A DNA stretch of 64,000 nt from Myrica gale (lineage: Eukaryota > Streptophyta > Magnoliopsida > Fagales > Myricaceae), in the NCBI GenBank assembly GCA_963930655.1, contig OZ005609.1, positions 23,881,001-23,945,000 of the forward strand, written 5' to 3'. Both the position numbers and the translations under genes were made by a program. The notes under the pieces were generated by a model that was not told where the DNA came from, made no database searches, and saw nothing but the letters and a program-made list of their open reading frames with translations. This document shows, one piece after another, positions 21,865 to 33,895 of the stretch. Every line of letters begins with the position of its first letter. Within the stretch, counting starts at the first letter, position 1.

Positions 21865-22249
21865 AATTGTTATCTCCAAGCAGTATGAATGACATGTCAG
21901 ATTCACAACCCTTCACACTTATAAAAAAAAAGATTCACAACCCTTCACTAAACTAATTTTCTCAGAAACTATCAAACCCCAAGTACTGATCATACACTAA
22001 TGACTAATTTAGCTTATTGGTCACAAGAGATTCACATAATCACATAAAATCACTTTTCATGAATTTTGTCAACGTTGCTTACGGGTAATTAGCATATGAA
22101 TTTTGATACTCTTTTTCTCATTTAGCAGTAAAAAAAGTCGAATATCATTACTTGGAGTTACTTCAATCTCATAATTAATACACTTGGAGTTAATTGAAGT
22201 TGGACGATCTCGTTCTCAACACGCATATGAATGAAACTATAGATCAAGA

Positions 22250-22560
22250 GAGACTAGAGAGAAAGAAAGAGATATAGAGAAGCAACAAAGAGATAAAGAC
22301 AGAAACATACAGAGAGAGAAGCAGCGGAGGGAGACTGGGAGTTGCATCGCCAGAGAAGACGGGGCTCAGAGAGAGAGAGAAAGAGAGAAGAGAGAGAAAG
22401 AGAGCAATGGAAGTAATCGTTGAACCAAAACAGAGAGAGAGAGCTCTGGAGTGAGGGTCTCGAAGGAGGGGGAAGGGGACTTAAGGGTTTTTTCAAGCCG
22501 TGGAGTATATATTTTTTTAAAGAAAAACAACTAAACGACGTCGTTTAAATATTAAGTAAA
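22250..22560. repeat. GA-rich tract and a 16-bp palindrome
   Basis: GAGA-rich sequence covers 22250-22445. TAAACGACGTCGTTTA at 22532-22547 is a perfect palindrome, a motif known to be frequent in eudicot DNA. The neighbouring 22560-22738 is noncoding. Confidence 0.6.
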
Positions 22561-22740
22561 ATAAAAAATAAACAGAACCGATTTTCCAGTGAAACGGCAA
22601 AAACCTCAGCTTTCGGTTCCGCCTTCGAGAAATCTCTAAAACCACTTTCGGTTCCAGTTCTTGGACTCTACAGACCTCAAATTTTCGGAACCGGTGACGA
22701 AAGTAGAGCTGGAGCCCCGTTAGAGGCCGGACGAGCATTA

Positions 22741-22921
22741 GGCTGCGTTTGCACCAAATATTTCACAAAATATTTCACCAACTCCCAATAAAATACTACA
22801 ATATAATCTTCCTCTCTCCCATAAAAAAAATTACAAAAAATTACCTTTCTTCACTTTTTCACTAAACCCAATACCAACACTAAATCCAATACCAAAAATT
22901 TTACAACACAAACATAACCTT
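22741..22921. repeat. MITE-like element with TGTTTG-type ends
   Basis: The left end GCTGCGTTTGCACC and the opposite-strand right end GGTTATGTTTGTGTT are similar, around an AT-rich noncoding core. Related ends occur at 8188-8343, 28853-29035 and 41262-41480. Confidence 0.4.
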
Positions 22922-22929
22922 ACACCCCC

Positions 22930-24678
22930 TAATATAATGTTTCGAATGTGGTATTGATCACTTCATTAAATAAATGTTAAAGGAATGCGACTAGAATTAA
23001 AAAAAAATAAATAAGGCCGTAATCTTAGCGCGGGCAGCCCAATGAGCAAGAAGGGGGTTAGGCCTTAGGGTAGTTCAAGCGTGAAAAATTGTATTTTATC
23101 AAAAAAAAAAAAAAAGGTCCGTCTGGCTCCAGGGAAAGCAACAAACTGAAAAGCAGGCACAGTCGTGACACGGCCGAGAATAACTTCCCTTTGCTTAGAT
23201 CTGCAGATAGTCGAGACCGAAAAGCGATGAAAGGATTACTTGTCACAACGACACTAAAGAATCTTTCAATTACACTCGATTGAATATTTGTTTGAATTCT
23301 CTCTGTCGAGCAGACCCTTCTCTCTGTCTCCCTCAGGCTGCTCAGTGATCTTTCGGTAGTACTAGTCACAGCCCTCTCAAAGTCCCTCAGGTCCTCTCTC
23401 TCTCTCTATTCATATGTATTTATGATTAATGGTATTTTTTTTTCTTCGAGTATCTACATAAAAAGATTTGTGGGTTATGCTTGTGGTGGTACTCGTGGTT
23501 CAATCTAGTTAGCTAAAAGGAGTGACGAGTTGGTAAATTTTTGTCGGTTTGCATGCAACATTCGAATGTTTTCTGTTCAATTTGATTTCGTTTGCCTTCA
23601 TTTGCATTTTTTCATTTCTACGTTTTTATGTAGTTAACGCAAATAGAGCATGCGCGTGTATAATCAACAATGGTATTGTAATCCCAAATGAAAAAAAAAT
23701 GGTAATGAGTTGGTTGTGGATGAGAGGAAAGAAGTTGTCAAGCTTGAACTCTGAGAGGAAATGAGGTTCCGCAGAAGTGGGTTGTTGAGGTTTCAAGTAA
23801 TCTGCAGCTGTTTCGGCTTAGTAGCAGATGACAATTTTATAATGTTTGGATGCTGTTTAGCTGTGCAAATAGATTCATGTGTTGGGTGAATTTCAAAGGG
23901 TTTGCTTGAAATGAAGGATGGATTTTTTCTTTCTAGGCAGGTGACGGTGGGATTTGGTAGTTTGGTATTTTTTCTTTATTGAAACGTATGGAAGGATTCG
24001 TCTGTATATGTACATTCACACATAGATTTTCATGTGTGGGTTTCCACAGACGAGTATTGCTATAAATATTTCTCCAAATTATTTTGTGTTGAATTGTGAA
24101 AAATATTGTATTCCTTTCTCTAACTGGTGAAGTACAATCCACAGTTATCGTCCTCTATCCTTTGTGATCTGTTGGATAATTGTAGCATCCTATAATGAAG
24201 CTTGTTAGTTTCCAAGTTTAATTCTTAGTTTTTCTTTAGCTACTTTAACCATTAAAATATATCTTGCAGGAGCCATTTGTTCACTGTGTAGATTTAGATA
24301 AAGGACATCGTTCCCCTCCCCCCCTCCCTCCTCCCTCTTATATAGTTAATTTGGATCCTTTAGATGCAATCCACTTTGCTGGCTGATTTCTGTCATTGCT
24401 CATTATTAGTTCTCTGCAATAAGAAGATAATTATTCGCATGAGAATATGATAGCGAGACCATGGTAGAAATGAAGGCTTTTATAAGCAACTGTAATTTCT
24501 TCCAACGTTCCTGTCTTTAGCGTGGTCATGATCTGGACATGCATAAGTCCTTGGTGGGAGCTATGGCAAACTGGGGGAAAAATACACACTTTTTCTAGGA
24601 GACTAACGTTATAGGAGTGATCAGTGGTTAAAATTGCTTCTCTCTCTCTTTCTCTTCTCAGGTAGGAAGCAAGCTACA
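22930..24678 (+). other. Upstream and probable 5'-UTR region of the HEL2-type gene
   Basis: A CT-rich stretch at about 23290-23410 looks like a plant 5' UTR. A 5'-UTR intron may run from near 23392 (CAG|GTCC) to an acceptor TTCTCAG at 24654-24660, just before the coding ATG. This is inference; the transcription start is not determined. Confidence 0.4.
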
Positions 24679-27600
24679 ATGGATGATACCTGCGTTGTAT
24701 GTGCAGAGCCACTTCACTGGGTCGCATATGGATCATGTGGCCATCATGAGGTCTGCTCCAACTGCATTGTCCGTCTCCGTTTCATCTGTGATGATCGTCA
24801 TTGCTGTCTCTGCAAATCCGAGTCCAAAATGATCTTTGTCACTAAGGTTAGATATATGATTTCCATGGTTGGTTTTGAGAGCGTTAAAAAGTTCTCTTCT
24901 GGCATTATATATCTCATCCACATTATATCCAATTGAGAGCTGTTGACATGTGGTAACTCCTCCGCAGCACTTCCATTCTTCCGTTTACTGCTGCCAGAGA
25001 GTCAGAGACTGCTTAGAAAAAGAAGAAAAATCAATTTTCACACATTATTGCTGCAATTTTTGATGACTAATTGCGTGAGTTAGTTCTGATATGCATACTG
25101 ATTATAGTGTTTGTTCACTACTGCCCTGTTTCCCAGGCTTTAGGAGATTATACAAGGATGATTAATGACTTTTCAGTTTTTCCATCCAATCCCACGGAAG
25201 GTCAAGTGGGACAATATTGGTATCATGAAGGAGTACAAGCATATTTCGATGATATGGATCATTACAAGATGATAAAGGAGATGTGCAGGCTAACATGCAT
25301 AGTTTGTGATCGGATAAGCAGGCAAAGAAATGAAGGTTCAGAGAATAGAGTTGAGTTCAAGAACGTTGAACAGCTAAGAAGCCATTTGCTTCACCGGCAT
25401 AGGTTGTTCATGTGCAGTCTGTGTTTGGAAGGTAGGAAGGTGAGATACATACGTGAGAGTATATATTGATGAAAGTTTAATTTTTTCCATCATGACATGG
25501 GGTGATTTAAAGAGTTGCATTTGAAGGTGTTAGAATGTGGCTTTGGGATTTGGCTTATCTGCTTCCATCTTATTTGATTACTTTCCGCATAATTGATTTG
25601 TGAAAAGACAAGATGGAGGTTGTTTATAGCACTTCTCATCTTTTAGTTGATATTGATTTTAGAGTGGACGTTTCCTTTATGATAGCAGGCTTTTTGATTT
25701 CTCAGTAAAATTCTGGTCTTGTTCTAAAAGCATGTATCTTGTACCTGCTGTTTTCATTATGATGTAACTGATATCACTTTGAATTCTGTACCAGATATTT
25801 ATCTGTGAGCAAAAGGTATATGACAAATCGCAGTTGAATCGGCACATTAAGACAGGTGACTCAGAAGTTGATGGCAGTGAAAGTGAACGAGGTGGATTTG
25901 TGGGACATCCTTTTTGTAAATTTTGCCAAAACCCTTTCTATGGGGATAATGAACTGTACATGCATATGTCTACCGAACATTTTACTTGCCATATCTGCAA
26001 CAGGTGAACGATGCTTTTGGTTGTGAGTTGCTTTGAAAACCATGCAAACTGACTCTTTCATGTATCTGATGAACCTTGTTTATTGCAGGCGGCATCCAGG
26101 ACAGTATGAGTATCATAAGGATTATGAAGACTTGGAGGCCAGTTGTTTCCTGTTTTCTATCAGTTAATATCCATGCATTTTCAGTGACGTTCATACTCAA
26201 AAATGGTGCTGACATCAAAAGTTTAACCTCACAGATTCATTTTCGTCAAGAGCATCATTTATGTGAAGATGAGACCTGCCTTACCAAAAAATTTGTTGTT
26301 TATTCATCTGAATCTGAACTTAAGGTGACATCTTTGGCAAGCTAGAAATGCTCATTCTCATTTTGTTGTGAATATTTTCCGCTTCTCATTGTAATGATTT
26401 GTAATAATCTTCATCTCACTTGTCACTAATATCTTTAGAGGCATAATGCCATGGAACACGGAGGGCAAATGTCTCGCTTTAAGCGTAATGCCGTTCTTCA
26501 GGTCTGTACATTTAAATTCCTTGTCTCTTTCTACTGTTTGCTGCATCCTTGACAGTTTGTACACCTGTTTGGTGTTAAAACCTTTCATCCATCTTATCAT
26601 ATGGATATTTCTACTATCTCTTCTTACTTATGTTTAGATACCAACAAGCTTCCGGTATTCGCAAAGGAATGAGCAAGATCGTCGTGCTGGTTTTGGGACA
26701 GCGAATCCTGAACAGTACCATCATGCTTCATCAAATGCCCGTGCAGTTCCCAATCATCATGAAACAATGATTAACTCTTTTGAATCATTAGCTACCATAG
26801 AATTGGAGACACCTTCAAGACAATGTCGTGCTTCAGCACAAAACACGAGTGCACAGCTGGAAGAATCATCCTTTCCACCCCTTCCTGTGGCTTCCAACAG
26901 AAGTCAACAGAAAGCCAGAAATAATTCAAATGAATTGGGTGGGAACAGGTTTGCTACTCGCCTTCGACTCCGAAACAAGGGAACTGCAGCTGTTAGTTTT
27001 TCTCAGGCTTGGTCAGCAGCTAATCGTCAACCTAACTCTTCATCTAGTCTACCCAGTTCTTCTCTGAGGAGGCCTACAAAAGTTAACGAATATTTACCAT
27101 CTATAAATGCAAGCTCTTCTCAGTCTAGGCCAGCCAAAGCTCAGGTAGTTGTATCAACAAATTTTCCTAGTTCATCAAGGAATTCAGGTGGTACGAGTCA
27201 GGTTGGTGGCCCCTCCACTTCAATTCCAAACCTTGTAGACAGAGTCTTTTCTGAGACTTCTGTCTCCGGTTTTCCTACCGCCTCTGCTTCTCAAACTAAT
27301 AAGATGCCCTCAAGTGGCCAGCCTCTGCTGGAGGTGGAGGATGTTAACACTGCTAACAAGTCTCTGGTGGAAAAAATCCGTGCTGCTTTAGAGTTCGATA
27401 AGAACAAATTTTCTGCATTTAAAGCAATATCTGCAGAATATCGCCGGGGCTTAATTGATACAGTGGAATATCTTGCCTATGTTTATCAGTTTGGTCTGGC
27501 ACATCTTGTTGTTGAGCTAGCTAGATTCTGTCCCGATCCTCTAAAGCAAAAAGAGCTTGTTGAAACTTACAATTTTAACATGAGGACCGGAGGTTCTAAT

Positions 27601-28176
27601 GAAAACGGCTGGATTAGTGATGTTGGTCAGTCCAAAAAGGGTAAGGAGAAGTGTGGAGAGAATCTGTTCAACAATTCAAAGGATGCTTCGGCAGATGGAT
27701 TTATCAACAGCATCAGGAATTTGCAATCAAGTTATAAGCATTCAGATGAAAAGGTAGAGGTCTTATCAAAGGATGGGTATTGTTCTGTCAAAGGCAAATC
27801 AAAGATTTATGTTGATGATGAACCGGCCGGTTTAAGTTCTATCAATCAGTCAAGACTGGAGCCAATAGTCCAAAATGGTTGTCATGTTACTAGTGGTAGT
27901 GCTGGCTCAAAGAAAAACATGGGGAATGGTGGAGGAGGAAATAAGCAGAGGAAGAAAACATCTAAGTTCCTTAGAAGCCGTCTTGGTAATGATGCCACAG
28001 CACTTTCAGATCTTGGTATTTCTGATCCTGGTCCTAATCAGACTGAAGAAAAACCTGAAGGAAAATCAGATGAAGATAAAGACTCCCCAGAAGGGTTTCA
28101 AGTTCATGGTGTTTGGCAAAATGGGGGAGGGCGAAGACTCGTGGCAATTACCAAGAGAGACCCCAGAAAGGGATGA
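24679..28176 (+). CDS. HEL2: HEL2/ZNF598-type RING ubiquitin ligase
   Basis: Homologues sense collided ribosomes and ubiquitinate small-subunit proteins, starting ribosome-associated quality control. My exon model is 24679-24846, 25137-25439, 25795-26003, 26089-26137, 26235-26324, 26439-26501 and 26638-28176, giving 806 aa with all phases matching. The N-terminal RING has CVVC, CGHHEVCSNC and CCLC. C2H2-type zinc fingers follow (CSLC...; ICEQKVYDKSQLNRHI; FCKFC...MH...EH; CHICNRRHPGQYEYHKDYED; LCEDETCLTKKFVV...RHNAMEHGG), the ordered set typical of this family. The last exon is long, Ser-rich and poorly conserved, ending in VHGVWQNGGGRRLVAITKRD. The fourth intron (26138-26234) appears to use GC-AG ends. 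The protein should act in the cytosol on polysomes. Confidence 0.92.
26138..26234 (+). other. GC-AG intron in the HEL2-type gene
   Basis: The coding frame demands a junction TTGGAG|GCCAGT...CTCACAG|ATTCAT, joining DYEDLE to IHFRQEH in phase. The nearest GT (26142) would add 4 bases and shift the frame. Confidence 0.65.
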
Positions 28177-28852
28177 GTTCGTGGTCTAATCCGAATGACA
28201 AAGGTGCCAGTTTGTAAAGTATAGGAAAGCTGGCACCTGTGGCACTATATTGCTATCCCTTCTTGTATTATCGTGTCCTTTCTGTTTCCAACTTGGAGAC
28301 TTGTCTTTTTTTGTTTCTGGCTTTTGCAGATACTGCATTCAGTGTCTTTCATTTACGGCAAACAGAAGGAAAAAATAAACATCTTGCTCTTCCCTCGAAC
28401 AATCTCTTTATTGCAGCCACTCTGAGCCAAGAGGTCTGTAATTCTGATTATGTAACGAGATGTGGTAATAGAGGCAGATCAAACTGAGAAAATTGGGATG
28501 TGAGCTCTTAAAAATTTACGCTATCCTCGCTAGCTTAATTTTTTTTTAATAAAAAAGGGTGATAGGGGGCCACTGGTATAGCCAACTCTTTGTGGGCGTG
28601 ACTATAAGGACTCTCCCTCGATGTAAGTGTTAGATTGAGTCATAACTACTTCAACTAAGAAGAGAGAATTTATCACAATCCCGTAAAAAGTGAAACAAAA
28701 AAAATGTGGTTAGGGAGCTGGATTCAAGGATCTTCATCTCTATTCTCATTACAAGATGTCCGCATTAGCAGTTGCGCTAGTTCCTAGCTAACTTAATTAA
28801 CTACAAATAGATTGTGATACTTATTGCACTAAATGAAAACAATGGTCATTCA
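28177..28852. other. 3' UTR of the HEL2-type gene and repeat-like DNA
   Basis: The first ~320 bases are probably 3' UTR. The stretch 28540-28800, read on the minus strand, ends in T/A runs and may be a weak SINE-like relic, but clear pol III boxes were not found. Confidence 0.35.
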
Positions 28853-29035
28853 GGTGGTGTTTAATTGTGGAAATTTCGGGAAATATTTCTGAAATTTTGG
28901 GAATTTTTACTTTATTGAGATTTATTGGGGTTTGTGAAAAGTAGAGTGTGTATGTGTAAAAGTTAGAAATTTTGGAGTGTGTTTGTTTTGTTAGAAATTT
29001 CGAGACCCCAAAATTTTGGGAAAACAAACACCACC
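28853..29035. mobile_element. 183-bp MITE with 10-bp perfect inverted ends
   Basis: GGTGGTGTTT at 28853-28862 pairs exactly with AAACACCACC at 29026-29035. The core is AT-rich, noncoding and full of 'aaatttcg/aaattttgg' words. A (TA)n run follows to about 29061. Confidence 0.7.
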
Positions 29036-29130
29036 TATATATATATATATATATATATATTATTGATTGCATTAATACGTTTGCAGTTATTTGATAGTTG
29101 TAAATTGTGTAGCACACTTTAAACAAGTAA

Positions 29131-29135
29131 GCGGG

Positions 29136-29178
<43 letters not shown>

Positions 29179-29203
29179 GCGTGTTCGATCCACGCTCACC
29201 GCA
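29131..29203 (+). tRNA. tRNA-Phe(GAA): tRNA-Phe (anticodon GAA)
   Basis: A 73-nt cloverleaf: acceptor GCGGGGA paired with TCACCGC (one mismatch/GU), D arm GCTC/GAGC, anticodon stem-loop CAGAC-TGAAGAT-CTG with GAA, T arm GCGTG-TTCGATC-CACGC, and discriminator A. The A box (TAGCTCAGTTGG) and B box (TTCGATCC) are intact, and TTTT at 29204-29207 is a pol III terminator. It is the standard plant nuclear type without intron. Confidence 0.95.
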
Positions 29204-29207
29204 TTTT

Positions 29208-30364
29208 GGATTTTCTTCTTCGACTCGACTCTTGTGCAGTAATCGGTAGACGGTAGCCACCTTTTTTTTTTCGACTGGGAAGAGAAACGACTTCATATCT
29301 TCCACCTGCTCTCTTTAGGGAGTAGATGGCACGCGCTTTTATGGATTGCATACCAATTTTAAATGCTCAGATCAATCTTCAGGGCATTAACCAAATTTGC
29401 CTGACTCGGACTTCATTTTGCATAGATTAGGAGCAAATGGACAAAAGCCTAAAAGCTTGAGACGTACAAGTGGAGACAGATCTCCGGAGTGGTTGGATGT
29501 GAACAAATTAGCCCCTAATATATGTACGCACACTAAAAGACATCAGTGTAACATCATGCATGCTTAAGCTTCAACTAGAGAATAAGCCTTTTTTCTCATT
29601 TATTATTCAGAATTATTAGACCCAGCAGCCAACCCACTTTTTGTCATCTCCATCTTTTCGTTTTTGGGTATATTCGAGCGGATTTGGCACAAAATTTTAT
29701 TCTTATCATGTGGACTCCAGCACCTCATGATTCAGGAACAAAGGGGTTGCTCAGGATCTTATAAGATATATATTGATGCTCGTAAGAAATTCGACTCTGT
29801 TAGTGTATTTGAGTATTAAATTTAATTGAGTTATGTGATATCCTTTTTCTATTTATTGTCACGCAATGGAATTAATCCATAATTTCAAAAGTTAGAGAAG
29901 AGGAAAAAAGAGAAGTAAAGAAATAAAATTAAACTTCTCTACTTTATATTATGAAGCCGCTTAATTACATATTTGAATAACAAACTTATTAGGCTTTTGG
30001 ATAATTATAACCTATGATAAAATGAAGTCACAATGGGATGAAGATAAAATAAACTAAATGGCATTATTATGCAACTACAAATATATCACCATGTGAAACA
30101 CGCCTGTAATCGTAGGAGGAAGTGGGAGATCTTAACAACAGATGTGTCACTTCCAGTCTTCCACGATGTACTGGACCCTCGCTCGTGGCTCGTGGTCATC
30201 CACTGTCCCACTAACTTCACCGACCTCTTCCCACTCAGGTCTTTATGCGTCCCTGTCAGCCCGAGCCACCATCATCAACACACCAACCTCATCCTATTGC
30301 TACGCGTCTGTTCCCATCATCTTGGAAAACTAGTCCTACCGCCGTCGACCCATGACCATCGGCA
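29208..30364. other. Intergenic, upstream of SAM synthetase
   Basis: No gene seen. A GC-richer block at 30090-30360 just before the TATA box is probably promoter; the open frames there are not protein-like. Confidence 0.45.
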
Positions 30365-30372
30365 TATAAATA
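30365..30372 (+). promoter_or_regulatory. TATA box of the SAM synthetase gene
   Basis: TATAAATA with the 5'-UTR exon starting roughly 30 bp downstream. Confidence 0.7.
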
Positions 30373-30479
30373 CCCACTCCCAAAGGCTCAGGTGTAAAGA
30401 GTCGCACATATTCCAAGCAGAGGACACGACTGGGCACTCTTAAGGTCAGGTTCCGCTTGAATCAAACCTGAGGTTGCTG

Positions 30480-31398
30480 GTAAGAAAATAAAATAAAATA
30501 GAAAAGAAGACATCTGGGTTAGCGAGTTTTGTTCTACATAATGTTTTCTCCCAAGCTGTTTTTGTGTTAATTCCGTAGAGCTTTAGTTCGTTCATCAAAA
30601 TCATTTGTTCTTTTCTTTTGTTTGGAAGTTATAGTAGGCAAGTTATAAATGCTTAGTTATTCCATTTATTTATTGGTGTAAATCCGTGTTATTGGGCTGT
30701 TATGTAAGTTAGTGTGCAGTAGTTTTGAAGCAGTGTAGTTACTCTGTACTTTGGTTGGCGAAAAATGAAATTATTCAATTTGATCCTTGGGTTCAATTTT
30801 GATGAGACACATGCTTCTGGTTTTCTTTGTGGGTTCAATTACAAAAGCAAGACGGAACAGAAAACTATAGGCGTTTAATGCTCATGAGTTTTGGTATGTC
30901 ATTTAGTTCATTTGTTTTTCAGAGGTTTGTGATCTGTATGCAGTTGAAGTAGACGGTTCTGGTTGTTATAAGTATTTATCGGGTTCAAAATGATGTTAGC
31001 TTCATGGGTTTTCATTTTATTTACTCCACTTTGGAATATGTTTTTTCTTCCTCTTCCACATGGAACAGGCTGTGTAACACTATTTCATGTGCTTGATGGG
31101 GAAGAATGGATCTTTTGTCATTATTATGCCTTCTGGATTTGCGTCGGAAAGTGTCTCTTGTTTTCTGGGGATTGCAGAGTCGTATTCTCCACTTTTGGAC
31201 GCTTGCGTTTAGATAAAATAGATTCCAGTATTGTGTGTCGTACTTTTTTTTGTTCTCATCCTTTAAATTTTTGGAATTTGTTAAAGACACTATGCACAGA
31301 TGCTTATCTCTTGCACTGTCTTAGAGTATCAAAATTAGTTTTTATTTTGTCGTCTTGGTAATAGATTGACATTCTGTGTGTGATATTGCCCTTTGCAG
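30480..31398 (+). other. 5'-UTR intron of the SAM synthetase gene
   Basis: Donor CTG|GTAAGA at 30480 and acceptor TTTGCAG ending 31398, ten bases before the ATG. The intron is T-rich, as expected for a plant leader intron. A single leader intron is usual in plant SAMS genes and often raises expression. Confidence 0.75.
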
Positions 31399-31408
31399 CT
31401 TGGGTATA

Positions 31409-32590
31409 ATGGATACCTTCCTGTTCACTTCCGAGTCTGTGAATGAGGGCCATCCTGATAAGCTCTGTGATCAGATATCTGATTCAGTGCTTGATGCCTG
31501 CCTTGAACAAGACCCTGAGAGCAAGGTTGCCTGTGAGACTTGCACCAAGACCAACATGGTTATGGTCCTTGGAGAGATTACAACGAAAGCCAATGTAGAC
31601 TACGAGAAGATTGTACGTGACACATGCCGCTCGATCGGATTTGTTTCTGATGAAGTGGGACTTGATGCTGAAAACTGCAAGGTTCTAGTTAACATTGAGC
31701 AGCAGAGTCCTGATATTGCCCAGGGTGTCCATGGACATCTTACTAAGAGGTCCGAGGAGATTGGTGCTGGTGACCAGGGTCACATGTTTGGATATGCTAC
31801 CGATGAGACGCTCGAGCTTATGCCTCTGAGCCATGTTCTAGCGACCAAGCTTGGTGCGCGCCTCACTGAAGTTCGCAAGAGTGTAACTTGCCCCTGGTTG
31901 AGACCTGATGGAAAAACCCAAGTAACGGTTGAATACTACAATGACCGTGGTGCTATGGTCCCAGTTCGTGTCCACACTGTTCTTATTTCCACACAGCATG
32001 ATGAAACCGTTACCAATGATGAGATTGCTGCTGATCTAAAAGAGCATGTTATCAAGCCTATCATCCCTGAGAAGTACCTTGATGAGAAGACCATCTTCCA
32101 TCTCAATCCATCTGGGCGTTTTGTCATTGGTGGGCCTCATGGGGATGCTGGTCTCACTGGCCGTAAAATCATTGTTGATACTTATGGGGGATGGGGAGCC
32201 CATGGTGGTGGTGCCTTCTCTGGAAAGGACCCTACCAAGGTAGATAGGAGCGGAGCCTACATTGTTAGGCAGGCTGCAAAGAGCGTTGTAGCCAATGGGC
32301 TTGCTCGGAGGTGTATTGTGCAGGTGTCATATGCCATTGGTGTTCCTGAGCCATTATCAGTATTTGTTGATACTTACGGGACTGGGAAGATTCCCGACAA
32401 AGAGATTCTGCAGATTGTGAAGGAAAACTTTGATTTCAGGCCTGGTATGATTGCAATTAGTTTGGATTTAAAGCGAGGTGGGAATGGGAGGTTCCTGAAG
32501 ACAGCTGCTTATGGCCACTTTGGAAGGGATGATCCTGACTTCACATGGGAGGTGGTGAAGCCCCTCAAGTGGGAGAAGCCCCATGAGTAA
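31409..32590 (+). CDS. SAMS: S-adenosylmethionine synthetase
   Basis: This cytosolic enzyme makes S-adenosylmethionine from ATP and methionine, feeding methylation, ethylene, polyamine and lignin pathways. The coding region is one uninterrupted frame of 393 residues, the exact usual length of plant enzymes. Signature pieces are all present: [12 protein letters not shown] near the N-terminus, [12 protein letters not shown] (ATP-binding hexapeptide region), the P-loop-like [16 protein letters not shown], and the C-terminal [16 protein letters not shown] 31409 is chosen because [18 protein letters not shown] is the universal plant N-terminus; an in-frame ATG upstream (31376) lies in the leader intron. 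The protein lacks a targeting signal. Confidence 0.98.
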   Translation: MDTFLFTSESVNEGHPDKLCDQISDSVLDACLEQDPESKVACETCTKTNMVMVLGEITTKANVDYEKIVRDTCRSIGFVSDEVGLDAENCKVLVNIEQQSPDIAQGVHGHLTKRSEEIGAGDQGHMFGYATDETLELMPLSHVLATKLGARLTEVRKSVTCPWLRPDGKTQVTVEYYNDRGAMVPVRVHTVLISTQHDETVTNDEIAADLKEHVIKPIIPEKYLDEKTIFHLNPSGRFVIGGPHGDAGLTGRKIIVDTYGGWGAHGGGAFSGKDPTKVDRSGAYIVRQAAKSVVANGLARRCIVQVSYAIGVPEPLSVFVDTYGTGKIPDKEILQIVKENFDFRPGMIAISLDLKRGGNGRFLKTAAYGHFGRDDPDFTWEVVKPLKWEKPHE

Positions 32591-33890
32591 AGCTATGCTG
32601 TCCAGTGGTTGCCGGTAGGTGACCAATAAGGTGCTTGGTATTTGCAGCTTCCTTCAGCTCTAGGGGTGCCTCTTGTTTGCTGGCCATGGTGTTTTCCTTT
32701 CTTTTCCTTCTTCCCTTTTATTCCTTTATCCATGTGAAGGGACGTGTGCGATGAGTGGTAGTTTATGAAAACATGTAGAAGGGAGCTGCATCAGTTTGTT
32801 TACTAGGTCGCTAAATGAAAGAAGATTTCTGCTGTAGAGCAGCATCAATGTCTTATTGCATTTGTTTGTTAGAAGCAAGATTCGGCGGATTGATCCTTTT
32901 TCATGTCTGTTCATGTTTTGTTTCATAACTATCTTCCTCGACAAACTTATATTTCACTTCAACACTGATCCTGCTGGTCTGCCGCTGTCAGGTTTTGCGG
33001 GCTGAACAGCCGTAATTTCTTTTTCCACTCCAAATTGTCCATCCAGATGGGCCAATCAAGGATCTTCATTACTTCAATTTTCAAGGGGAATTTAGATCCG
33101 AGTTTCTAATTAGCTAATATAGACTCGATTGGATCTGTAATTTCATTTCTGGCTTATAACTCGAAGGAAGTTGGACGATTGAATCTTTCTTCGTGTTAAC
33201 CAGATCCTACTTCCTACTCCAGATCATATAAGCCTGTAGGGCAAGCCAGTTTTCCAGAGTATGAATCTCTGAGCCTTATGTGAGTTCGTTACATCTTCCT
33301 ATCCTTCGAATTTGAGAGTTGACTCTAATGGTTGGCTTGACAACTAGGCGAGACTTCATCCACGGTATACATTTTGAATCACAAATTTGCCTTAAGATTA
33401 GCTCTTCATAACTTTGAACATTGAGGTTTAGGCAATCGAATAACATAGAGATAGATGTACATATGCATTAGTATATTATCTCTCTCTAGAAGGTAGATGT
33501 GTTAGACCAACCATCACTGTGGAGGCAATAAAAGCTATTATCCACTGAACCATTTTGAGCACGAGAATAAGCCTTTATTTGGATTTGCCATATCTATAAT
33601 ATACTCTTTTATGAGTCTAGATTGATGGGAACAAGAGAGAGAGAACCAAGCCAAATCAACTCTACCCTTTCTCCATACAGAAGGTTACAAACAGATCTTG
33701 TAAAGGGCTGTAACTTGGAGATAATTGTTGAACCATACAAACAAATGACTTACTGCAGGCTGTAAATGTGTTCAGTAACTTTACTAATGAACCCGTTATA
33801 AACAATCACATGACTTATTGAAAGCTCTGAAAAGAATGACTTATTGGAAGTAAGCAAAAATCCCTTAGAGAATGGAAGAGGGCCGGGAAG
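32591..33890. other. 3' UTR of SAMS and intergenic DNA
   Basis: The first ~300 bases are T-rich 3' UTR. I see no gene before the ABCG pseudogene starts at 33896. Confidence 0.5.
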
Positions 33891-33895
33891 GATTT

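Noticed and set aside
31936..32127. Antisense open frame inside the SAM synthetase gene
   Set aside because: Shadow of the strongly conserved coding strand.
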